This document shows, in pieces, positions 42,101 to 49,007 of a DNA stretch of 50,334 nucleotides. The stretch is from Hydrogenophaga sp. GTDB lineage: Bacteria > Pseudomonadota > Gammaproteobacteria > Burkholderiales > Burkholderiaceae_C. The position numbers were made by a program, and so were the translations under genes. A model generated the notes under the pieces. The model was not told where the DNA came from. It saw only the letters and a list, made by a program, of their open reading frames with translations, and made no database searches. The stretch's first letter is position 1. The number at the start of each line of letters is the position of its first letter. The stretch lies in the NCBI GenBank assembly GCA_011391495.1, contig JAABQK010000019.1, positions 1-50,334 on the forward strand, in the 5' to 3' direction.

Positions 42101-43379
42101 CGTGCTGGGCAACATCCGGTTCAGGCAGATCGACATCGACGCCTGGGAGCGCGCCTTCGCATCGGCCACGGGCCGGGAGCTGCGCCCGGCCCCGGAGGCT
42201 TCGCCCACCGCGCAGAGCGCCAGCCTGGGCTACCTGCCCACCACCCTGGCGGTGCGGGCCGGTCGGCTCACCGTGCAGGGACGCAGCTTCAGCAACGTGG
42301 TTCTGGGGGGCTCGCGCGAGGGCACGCTGTGGCGCACCAACATCGACGCCGACGAGCTCAATGGCTACGTCGAGGTTCGCCAGCCCGGCACCGCCTCGGC
42401 CGGCAGCGTCTACGCGCGCCTGGCACGGCTGACCCTGGCGCCGTCCGCGGCACGCGAGGTCGAAGAGCTGCTGCAGCAGCCGGCCAGCGTGCCCGCGCTG
42501 GACATCGCGGTGGACGATCTGGTGCTGGGCAGCCGGCGCCTGGGCCGGGTGGAGATCGAGGCGGTCAACCTCAACCGCGCGGGCACGTCCCGGGGCAGCG
42601 AATGGCGCCTGAACCGGCTTCAACTCACGGTGCCGGAGGCCCGACTCAGCGCTTCGGGCAACTGGGCCATCCCGGACGCACAGGCGGCGGGCACCGGCCC
42701 CACCGCCGGACGCCGCACGGCGCTCAACTTCCGGCTCGACATCGATGACTCGGGTCAGCTGCTGACCCGCTTCGGGCGCGCCGGCACGGTGCGCGGTGGC
42801 AAGGGCCGCATCGAGGGCAACATCGCCTGGCTGGGCTCGCCACTGGCACTGGACTACCCAAGCCTCTCCGGGCAGGTGCAGGCCGACATCGAGCGCGGCC
42901 AGTTCCTCAAGGTGGATCCCGGCGCGGCCAAGCTGCTGGGCGTGCTCAGCCTGCAGGCGCTGCCGCGGCGCCTCGCACTCGATTTCCGCGACGTGTTCTC
43001 GGAAGGCTTTGCGTTCGATTTCGTGCGCGGCGACGCGCGCATCGAGCGTGGCGTGCTGTTCACCAACAACCTGCAGATGAAGGGCGTGAACGCCGCGGTG
43101 CTGATGGAAGGCAACGCCGACATTGCCCGCGAGACGCAGGACCTGAAGGTGGTGGTGGTGCCCGAGATCAACGCCGGTACCGCCTCGCTGATCGCCACCG
43201 CCATCAACCCGGCGGTGGGCCTGGGCACCTTCCTGGCCCAGTTCCTGCTGCGCCAGCCGCTGCAAAGCGCGGCAACGCAGCAGTTCCACGTCACCGGCGG
43301 CTGGGCCGAACCCCAGGTCGAAAAAATCGAACGCCCGGCCCAGGCGGCGCGCAACGGTCCGCCCGCGGCACTGCAGTAA
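39174..43379 (+). CDS. yhdP: YhdP family AsmA-like protein
   Basis: A 1401-aa protein (E. coli YhdP is 1266) anchored by one N-terminal TM helix (about 22-45, LLLWLVLAVWGLFALTWG) with the rest in the periplasm. The long stretch of beta strands (DUF3971 and AsmA-like C-terminal region, with LSGQVQADIERGQFLKVDPG and NPAVGLGTFLAQFLLRQPLQ near the end) forms a bridge-like lipid channel. YhdP, TamB and YdbH move phospholipids to the outer membrane. The ATG at 39174 is used; a GTG 6 bp earlier is possible. It is divergent from glnE and followed by the nitrilase gene 37 bp on, the usual Burkholderiales order. Confidence 0.93.
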   Translation: MNQSPAPIASAPRTLKTFSVVTRLLLWLVLAVWGLFALTWGALHLVIVPRIDDWRPTLERWASTTVGVPIRVGEIVAESRGDEQGMLPAFMPSFELRDVRLFDAQGRVALQLPLVRTALSVGSLWRLSFEQVVIDQPVLDVRRTSQGRIEVAGLDLSGPDSGDGGAADWFFSQAEFVIRGGTVRWTDDLRAQPPLALDALDLVVRNTARTHQIRLDATPPTGWGDRLSLRGLFREPLLSLRRAGAARPAPWQRWDGELYVDFPRADVAQLRAYVNLSDWGVELRSGRGALRGWADVSRGRIGGVTLDLALQGVDVQLGAQLAPLLLDDLGGRLAARWDDAGFGLSTDDLRFRTREGQVWPGGRVEVKHSAAAKGRGASAALAVDRLDLAALSAIATRLPFSSATHQVLATLQPAGQLESFSARWQDEARAAPATGSPTWPDWTRGSYNAKGRVVGLALAAQPSEQLAASGRFPRPGRPGISGATVDFDLDHQGGRARLSIAQGALDLPGVFEESRLPIDRLTSDLTWRLEGERIEVQLDQLQMANADAEGTAQLRWHTSDPARSSARSRFPGVLDLTATLTRADATRVHRYLPLSVGPEARRYVREAVRAGTASRVDFRMQGEVYDMPFETPDAAGEFRIGAQLQAVDFVYVPPYLQAADDASWPGLRGVSGELVLDRTALRLKGLGSGLEGAPNVRLSQADITIDNLAHTSTLVVSARALGPASEVLGFVRNSPVNFMTAQALARARIDGPAAVQFRLNLPLYNVASTGVAGTVQFAGNDVQISPDSPLLGRATGLLQFSEKGFTLTGAQARLYGGEARFEGGMRPDAGGVPRVQFRGQGVASAEGLRGAGLGFVSRLFQSASGSTAYTAQLDFRAGVPELRVSSNLQGMTINLPAPLGKPADASLPLRFDSTVLSELDGVARTDRLTVQLGSPLAPLADLQYERDITGAEPRVLRGSVAVGLDGGEAAPLPAAGVLGNIRFRQIDIDAWERAFASATGRELRPAPEASPTAQSASLGYLPTTLAVRAGRLTVQGRSFSNVVLGGSREGTLWRTNIDADELNGYVEVRQPGTASAGSVYARLARLTLAPSAAREVEELLQQPASVPALDIAVDDLVLGSRRLGRVEIEAVNLNRAGTSRGSEWRLNRLQLTVPEARLSASGNWAIPDAQAAGTGPTAGRRTALNFRLDIDDSGQLLTRFGRAGTVRGGKGRIEGNIAWLGSPLALDYPSLSGQVQADIERGQFLKVDPGAAKLLGVLSLQALPRRLALDFRDVFSEGFAFDFVRGDARIERGVLFTNNLQMKGVNAAVLMEGNADIARETQDLKVVVVPEINAGTASLIATAINPAVGLGTFLAQFLLRQPLQSAATQQFHVTGGWAEPQVEKIERPAQAARNGPPAALQ

Positions 43380-43416
43380 GCTGTCAGCCCCACGCCTCAA
43401 GTCTCAAGGAGCCGTC

Positions 43417-44223
43417 ATGAAAGTCGCCGCCATCCAGATGGTCTCGGGCATCAGTCTGGACGCCAACCTCAGCGAGGCACTGCGCCTGTTGCGCCAGGCC
43501 GCCCAGTGTGGTGCCGAGCTCGCCGTGCTGCCCGAGTATTTCTGCTTCATGGGTCACCAGGACGAAGACAAGCTGCTGATCGCCGAAACCCCAGGCCTGG
43601 GCAAGGTGCAGGACTTCCTGTCCGACGCCGCGCGCGACCTCAAGCTCTGGATCGTCGGCGGCACCCTGCCCATGGCCACCGACGACCCCACCCACGCGGC
43701 CAACGCGTCCCTGGCCTATTCACCCAAGGGGCAGTGCGCCAGCCGGTACGACAAGATCCACCTGTTCCGCTACGACAACGGCCGCGAGCGCTACGACGAG
43801 GCGGCCGTGCTGGTGGCGGGCGAGACGCCCACCACCTTCGCTCTCGACGACCGCGATGGCCAGCACTGGCGCGTGGGCCAGAGCGTGTGCTACGACCTGC
43901 GTTTTGCCGAGCTCTACCGCAGGCTCGCGGCCGATGTGCTGCTGGTGCCTTCGGCCTTCACCCACACCACCGGGCAGGCCCACTGGGAGGTGCTGCTGCG
44001 CGCGCGTGCGATCGAGAACCAGGCCTATGTGATCGCCAGTGCCCAGGGTGGCCTGCACGAGAACGGACGCCGCACCTGGGGCCACAGCATGGTGATCGAC
44101 CCCTGGGGCGAGGTGATGGCCCTGCAGGCCGAGGGCCCCGGTGTGGTGCTGGCCGAGCTGGACCTGGAGCGGCTGCAGCGCGTGCGCGAACAGTTGCCCT
44201 CCCTGCAGCACCGCCGGTTGTGA
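43417..44223 (+). CDS. carbon-nitrogen hydrolase (Nit/omega-amidase-like)
   Basis: A 268-aa nitrilase-superfamily amidase. The catalytic triad is clear: E40 in AVLPEYF, K113 in RYDKIHLF and C158 in GQSVCYDLRF. The closest type is Nit1/YbeM, which removes deaminated glutathione or acts as an omega-amidase. It follows yhdP by 37 bp with AAGGAG in front of the ATG, so it is probably co-transcribed. In many relatives tldD comes next; here a histidine kinase does. Confidence 0.95.
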   Translation: MKVAAIQMVSGISLDANLSEALRLLRQAAQCGAELAVLPEYFCFMGHQDEDKLLIAETPGLGKVQDFLSDAARDLKLWIVGGTLPMATDDPTHAANASLAYSPKGQCASRYDKIHLFRYDNGRERYDEAAVLVAGETPTTFALDDRDGQHWRVGQSVCYDLRFAELYRRLAADVLLVPSAFTHTTGQAHWEVLLRARAIENQAYVIASAQGGLHENGRRTWGHSMVIDPWGEVMALQAEGPGVVLAELDLERLQRVREQLPSLQHRRL

Positions 44224-44321
44224 GCCTGAGCTCCCAAGCGTGCTCCCGCCTGTTGCGTGAACCCGGGGTTCCGCCGCTGCGCGGGTCGCCTGGAGCGTTC
44301 ACGCCAACACCTCGCTGATGC

Positions 44322-46367
44322 ATGACCGAATCGGCTCGCCCCGGGCAGTCTGTTCGCGAGGGCCTGCGTTCGCGCCGCTGGCTGCTCTGGGGCGCCCTGC
44401 TGCTGCTGGTGGGCCTGCTGCTCGGGGTGCTGGTGTTTCTGGCGGGCGAATACGAGGAGGGCCGCGACCAGGCCGCGCTGGAGCGCGACGCCGCCCTGGT
44501 GGTCAGCGACATCCGCAGCGGGCTGGTGCGCAACGTGCAAACGCTGCAGTCGCTGCACAGCGTGGCGCCCACGGCCGATTCCTGGACCGCGCCGGCCGCC
44601 GAGCTGCTGGCCGCGCACCGCGAGATCGTGCGGCTGGAGTGGCGCGCCAGCGGACTGGATGTGCTCGCCGAGCGCGACACCCCCTTTCTCGCCAGCCTGT
44701 CGGGCTACCTCGGCCGCGACCAGTCGCTGCACGATGTGCGGCAGGCCTGTGACAACGCCCGGCGCCTGTCGGGCCCGGCCTTTTCCCCCAGCTATTTCTG
44801 GCCCATGAGCAGCGGCGTCGGCATGGAGCTGATGGAAATGTGTCTGCCGGTGACGCGCAACGGCAGGCCCGATGGCTTTCTGGTCGCCACCTATTCCCTT
44901 CCCGGTGTGCTCGCCGAGCTGACCAACAAGGACCTGCTGCGGGGCCGTGGCCTGGCCTTCAGCGAGCCCGACGGCACGCGTCTGGCGCTGCACAGCACGG
45001 TGGCGGTCAGCGGGCGCACCCTGCATACGAGCGCCCTGCTCGACCTGCCGGGACACACCCTCATGGTGCGACTGGAGAGCCCGCGCCGGGCGCTCGGCCT
45101 GTTCCCCAACGTGCTCACCGCCGTGGTGGGCGTGCTCTCGCTGGCGCTGCTGGCGGTGCTGGCGTTGCTGGGGCGCGACATGCGCCGGCGCCAGCGCGCC
45201 GAGCTGGAGGTGGCCGATGCGCTGGCCTTCCGCAAGGCGATGGAGAACTCGCTCGTGACGGGCCTGCGCGCGCGCGACATGCAAGGGCGCATCACCTACG
45301 TCAACCCGGCCTTTTGCCAGATGGTGGGGTTCAGTGCCGAAGAGCTCATCGGTACCGGTCTGCCGGCGCCCTGGTGGCCCCCCGAACTGTTTGACGAATA
45401 CCAGCGGCGCCAGGCCGTTCGGCTGGCCGGTCAGACGCTGCCGCGCGAGGGCTACGAGTCGGTCTTCCAGCGCAGCGACGGCACGCGTTTCCCGGTGCTC
45501 ATCATCGAAGCACCCCTGATCGACGCGCAGGGCGTGCAGACCGGTTACATGAGCGCCATCCTGGACCTGACCGAGCAGCGCCGGGTGGAAGACCTCAACC
45601 GGACCTCGCAGGACCGCCTGCAGGCCACCGCCCGGCTGGCCACGGTGGGCGAAATGGCTTCGCTGCTCAGCCACGAACTGAACCAGCCGCTGGCCGCGAT
45701 CTCCAGCTACGCCACCGGCACGCTCAATCTGCTGGCGGGTCCGGCCGGTGAGCTGCCCCAGGCCGATCTGCAGCTGGCCATGCGGCGCATTGGTGAGCAG
45801 GCCGAGCGGGCTGGCCGCGTCATCAAGAGCGTGGCCGACTTCGTGCGGCGGCGCGAGCAGGTGCGCGAAGCGGTGGCACCGCAGAGCCTGCTGGACGCCA
45901 TCGCGCCGCTGCTCGGTCTGCAGGCCAAGAAACTCGGCATCCGGGTCCAGATCGACCTGGCCCCGGGTCTGCCGCTGGTGCAGTGCGACCGCACCATGGT
46001 CGAGCAGGTGCTGCTGAACCTCGCGCGCAACGGCATGCAGGCCATGCCCGAGGGCGATCCGCCCGCGCGCTCCGGCCAGCGCGTGCTGACGCTGGCGGTC
46101 CGGCAATCCCGTCTGCTGGCCGGCGCAAGCCCGGGCGGGCGGGCGCAGAAGGCCTGGGTCGAGTTCGCCGTCACCGACCACGGACAGGGCCTGAGCACCG
46201 ATGTGCAGGACAAGCTGTTCACGCCGTTCTTCACCACCAAGGCCGAGGGCATGGGTCTGGGCCTGAGCCTGTGCCGCACCGTGATCGAGCAGCACGGCGG
46301 TGCGCTCGGTTTCGAGCCGGCGCAGCCCCGCGGCACGGTATTTCGCTTCACCCTGCCCGTGGCCTGA
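44322..46367 (+). CDS. PAS-domain sensor histidine kinase, DctS/FixL-like
   Basis: A 681-aa membrane sensor. TM1 at about 20-43; a periplasmic sensing region at about 45-260 (PDC/CACHE-like, with SYFWPMSSGVGMELMEMCLP); TM2 at about 262-285; a PAS domain at about 305-420 (GRITYVNPAFCQMVGFSAEE); HisKA with SHELNQPLAAI and phospho-acceptor H451; and a HATPase with NLARNGMQAM, DHGQGL and GMGLGLSLCRTVIEQHGG. This is the DctS pattern for C4-dicarboxylate sensing. The partner regulator follows 87 bp later. No dicarboxylate transporter is in the window, so the ligand is inferred. Confidence 0.92.
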   Translation: MTESARPGQSVREGLRSRRWLLWGALLLLVGLLLGVLVFLAGEYEEGRDQAALERDAALVVSDIRSGLVRNVQTLQSLHSVAPTADSWTAPAAELLAAHREIVRLEWRASGLDVLAERDTPFLASLSGYLGRDQSLHDVRQACDNARRLSGPAFSPSYFWPMSSGVGMELMEMCLPVTRNGRPDGFLVATYSLPGVLAELTNKDLLRGRGLAFSEPDGTRLALHSTVAVSGRTLHTSALLDLPGHTLMVRLESPRRALGLFPNVLTAVVGVLSLALLAVLALLGRDMRRRQRAELEVADALAFRKAMENSLVTGLRARDMQGRITYVNPAFCQMVGFSAEELIGTGLPAPWWPPELFDEYQRRQAVRLAGQTLPREGYESVFQRSDGTRFPVLIIEAPLIDAQGVQTGYMSAILDLTEQRRVEDLNRTSQDRLQATARLATVGEMASLLSHELNQPLAAISSYATGTLNLLAGPAGELPQADLQLAMRRIGEQAERAGRVIKSVADFVRRREQVREAVAPQSLLDAIAPLLGLQAKKLGIRVQIDLAPGLPLVQCDRTMVEQVLLNLARNGMQAMPEGDPPARSGQRVLTLAVRQSRLLAGASPGGRAQKAWVEFAVTDHGQGLSTDVQDKLFTPFFTTKAEGMGLGLSLCRTVIEQHGGALGFEPAQPRGTVFRFTLPVA

Positions 46368-46454
46368 AACTGGGGGCCCTGGCATGCACCATCCAGCCGA
46401 TGGGGTCCGCGACCCCGGCGCCAGCCAGCGCAGCGCCTCCACTATGATCCGCCG

Positions 46455-47084
46455 ATGACCCAGTACCCGGATGCCAAGGTCTTTCTCGTCGACGACGACG
46501 CGGGCGTGCGCGACGCGCTGGCCTGGCTGCTGCGCACGCGCCGCCTGCTCAGCGAGGGTTATGACAGCGGCGACGCTTTCCTGGCCGAAGTCGGCAGCTG
46601 GAGCCGTGAGCCCGGTATGCCCTGCTGCGTGCTGCTGGACGTGCGCATGCCGGGCACCAGCGGTCTGGCACTCTTTGAACACCTGCTCACCCTGCCCTGG
46701 CAGGCCTGCATGCCGGTGATCTTCCTCTCAGGCCACGCCGATGTGCCGACCGCGGTCGATGCCGTCAAACGCGGCGCCTTTGATTTCTGCGAAAAGCCGT
46801 TTTCCGACAACGCCCTGGTGGACCGGGTGGAGCAGGCCCTGCACCAGTCGGCGCAGGTGCTGGCCCAGCGCCAGGCGCAGCGTGCGGTGCAGCAGCGGCT
46901 GGACAGCCTGACCGATCGCGAACGCGACGTGATGCAGCTGGTGGTCGAGGGCCTGCCCAACAAGCTGGTCGCCGACCAGCTCAACATCAGCGTGCGCACG
47001 GTGGAAGTGCACCGCTCGCGCGTGTTCGACAAGATGGGTGTGAAGTCGGCGGTGGAACTCGCCAACGCCTTGCGCCTCCCATGA
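46455..47084 (+). CDS. FixJ/DctR-family response regulator
   Basis: A 209-aa two-domain regulator. The receiver domain (about 8-125) has the acidic pair in VDDD, phospho-acceptor D62 in LLDVRMPG and Lys in EKPF. The C-terminal LuxR/FixJ HTH (about 145-205) has LTDRERDVMQLVVEGLPNK and VRTVEVHRSRVFDKM. It is paired with the upstream DctS-like kinase and probably activates a transport operon outside the window. Confidence 0.93.
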   Translation: MTQYPDAKVFLVDDDAGVRDALAWLLRTRRLLSEGYDSGDAFLAEVGSWSREPGMPCCVLLDVRMPGTSGLALFEHLLTLPWQACMPVIFLSGHADVPTAVDAVKRGAFDFCEKPFSDNALVDRVEQALHQSAQVLAQRQAQRAVQQRLDSLTDRERDVMQLVVEGLPNKLVADQLNISVRTVEVHRSRVFDKMGVKSAVELANALRLP

Positions 47085-47096
47085 GCGCGGACCCGC

Positions 47097-47249
47097 TCAG
47101 TCCTGTGGCGGGGATTCCTTCGGCCGCTTTTTTTCATCCTCCGCGCTGTCGGGCAACTCACCGTTTTTGCGGCCCGAAAACATGGTCCACCACACAATGA
47201 AAACCAGCAACAGCAGCGCGCCCAGCGCTTCAAGCAACAACAAGGTCAT
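47097..47249 (-). CDS. 50-aa single-pass membrane peptide
   Basis: MTLLLLEALGALLLLVFIVW forms one TM helix, followed by a strongly charged tail (SGRKNGELPDSAEDEKKRPK). It converges on the response regulator (12 bp between stops) and is divergent from mltA, with 70 bp between starts. Coding is supported by the clean TM-plus-charged-tail layout. No family recognised; small Burkholderiales membrane peptides of this kind are common near mltA. Confidence 0.6.
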   Translation of the reverse strand: MTLLLLEALGALLLLVFIVWWTMFSGRKNGELPDSAEDEKKRPKESPPQD

Positions 47250-47319
47250 ATCGGGTTTCAGGTGGGTGGACGGGATGGGGCGGGCGGCATCGGGTGCCCG
47301 GCCAGATTTGCCCGACGCC

Positions 47320-48471
47320 GTGTGGAACGGGTTGCGTACCGCAATGACGGTCCTGATTGTAGGAAGCCTGGCCGCGTGTGCCGTGGACCCGTACACATAC
47401 CCGACACCGGCTCCGGTGACCGCGGTGCCGGCCGATGACGGACCGTTGCCGCCGGTGATGCAGCGGGGCAAGAGCCGCTGGACACCGGTGCGCTGGACCG
47501 AACTGCCCGGCTGGGGCCAGGACAGCCTGCACGAAGTGTGGAACGCCTGGGTGCGCGGCTGCGAGCGGCCGGTGGCTGGCCACGCCGCCCTGTGTGCCGA
47601 GGTGCGCCAGCTCAGCATCGGCACCCCCGAGGAGCAGCGCGACTGGATGGTGCGCCGCTTTCAGCCCTACCGCGTGACCGAGCCCGACGGCAGCGAGCCG
47701 CCCGGTCTGCTCACGGGTTACTACGAGCCGATCCTGGGCGCCCGCCGCGCACCCGATGCGACGCACCGCACGCCGCTGTATGCGCCGCCGGCCGGGCTGC
47801 CGCCGGGCCAGCCCTGGCACAGCCGGCAGCAGATCGACACCCTGCCCGCGGCGCAGGCCGCGCTGCAGGGCCGCGTGATCGCGTGGCTGGCCGATCCGAT
47901 CGACGCGCTGATCCTGCAGATCCAGGGTTCGGGCCGGCTCAATGTGACCGAGGCCGATGGCAGCCGGCGGCAGGTGCGGGTGGCCTTTGCCGCACACAAC
48001 GGGCACCCTTACCAGAGCGTGGGCCGCTGGCTGCTGGACCAGCGCGCGATCCGCGAGGCCTCCTGGGACGCCATCAAGGCCTGGGCGGCGCAGAACCCGC
48101 AGCGCGTCAATGAGATGCTGTGGAGCAACCCGCGCACCGTCTTCTTCCGGGAAGAGGCGCTGTCCGAACTCGACGCGCGCTTCGGTCCCAGGGGCGCCCA
48201 GGGCGTGCCGCTCACGCCGGGTCGTTCCATTGCGGTGGACCCGCAGAGCATCCCGTACGGCACGCCGGTCTGGCTGGCCACGCAGGGTGTGGTCCTGAAT
48301 GTGAACAAGCTGGTGATGGCGCAGGACACGGGCGGCGCCATCGTGGGCGCGGTGCGTGCCGACCTGTTCACCGGCTGGGGCGGCTGGACCGACCCGGCCT
48401 ACACCGTGGCGGCGGCTCTCAAACAGCCCTTGCAGCTGTGGGTATTGTGGCCCCGGGGGGTGGCCCGCTGA
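47320..48471 (+). CDS. mltA: membrane-bound lytic murein transglycosylase A
   Basis: MltA cleaves peptidoglycan glycan strands, leaving 1,6-anhydro-muramyl ends, from the inner face of the outer membrane. The lipobox SLAAC (Cys about residue 20) follows a short hydrophobic h-region. MltA domain: LLTGYYEPILGA, LADPIDALILQIQGSGRL, AFAAHNGHPYQSVGRWLL. The 3D domain has SIAVDPQSIPYGTPVWL and AQDTGGAIVGAVRADLFTG, whose Asp is the catalytic acid. The start is uncertain: the GTG at 47320 gives the best lipoprotein signal, while the ATG at 47344 leaves a very short one. Confidence 0.92.
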   Translation: MWNGLRTAMTVLIVGSLAACAVDPYTYPTPAPVTAVPADDGPLPPVMQRGKSRWTPVRWTELPGWGQDSLHEVWNAWVRGCERPVAGHAALCAEVRQLSIGTPEEQRDWMVRRFQPYRVTEPDGSEPPGLLTGYYEPILGARRAPDATHRTPLYAPPAGLPPGQPWHSRQQIDTLPAAQAALQGRVIAWLADPIDALILQIQGSGRLNVTEADGSRRQVRVAFAAHNGHPYQSVGRWLLDQRAIREASWDAIKAWAAQNPQRVNEMLWSNPRTVFFREEALSELDARFGPRGAQGVPLTPGRSIAVDPQSIPYGTPVWLATQGVVLNVNKLVMAQDTGGAIVGAVRADLFTGWGGWTDPAYTVAAALKQPLQLWVLWPRGVAR

Positions 48472-48484
48472 AGAGCGGCAGCGG

Positions 48485-48964
48485 TCACATCGCCGTCAGG
48501 TCGGTCTGCACCGGCCAGCGCAAGGCGGTGCGGTCGCTGCCCGCGGCGGTGTCGAACTCGTGCTGCAGCAGCAGGGTGTAGCGGCCCGGGCGCGCGGTGC
48601 ACAGGCGGTAGCCGTCGCTCACGGGGACGAGTGTCACGCCGCCCTCTTGCGCGGTCTGCAGCCGCCAGGCGTTGACCTCGGGCCCGGCCTGGCGCAGCGT
48701 CACGCAGAACCCGCGCTTCAGGTTGGACACCACGACCAGGCGTTGCTCGCCGCTCAGAGTGCCGGCCGGACCGGTCTGCAATTCGGGGGGGTGGCTGTTT
48801 TCCAGCACGCGCATCACCGGCGGGATCACGATGCGGAAATTCAGCGTGGCGCTGGCCTGGCCACCGGGGGGCGCGAGCGCGCTCTCGGCGAGGCCGCTGA
48901 CCGGATTCAGCAGCAGGCCCAGAGCGGCTAGCACAGGCAACAGGGGGGTTGATCGCCAGAACAT
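48485..48964 (-). CDS. secreted protein of unknown function
   Basis: A 159-aa protein with a signal peptide (FWRSTPLLPVLAALGLLLNP..., cleavage near GLAES at 24-28). The mature part is beta-rich: ATLNFRIVIPPVMRVLENSH, then RLVVVSNLKRGFCVTLRQ and GYRLCTARPGRYTLLLQHEF, with two Cys (about 87 and 122) that could form a disulphide. It lies 43 bp downstream of the outer-membrane barrel gene and is likely co-transcribed. The IVIPPV-type N-terminus hints at a pilin- or adhesin-like subunit, but I cannot assign a family. It converges with mltA, 13 bp between stops. Confidence 0.65.
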   Translation of the reverse strand: MFWRSTPLLPVLAALGLLLNPVSGLAESALAPPGGQASATLNFRIVIPPVMRVLENSHPPELQTGPAGTLSGEQRLVVVSNLKRGFCVTLRQAGPEVNAWRLQTAQEGGVTLVPVSDGYRLCTARPGRYTLLLQHEFDTAAGSDRTALRWPVQTDLTAM

Positions 48965-49007
48965 GACCGTTTTATCGGTGCAGTTCTGGGGAACTTGAAC
49001 CCCTTTT

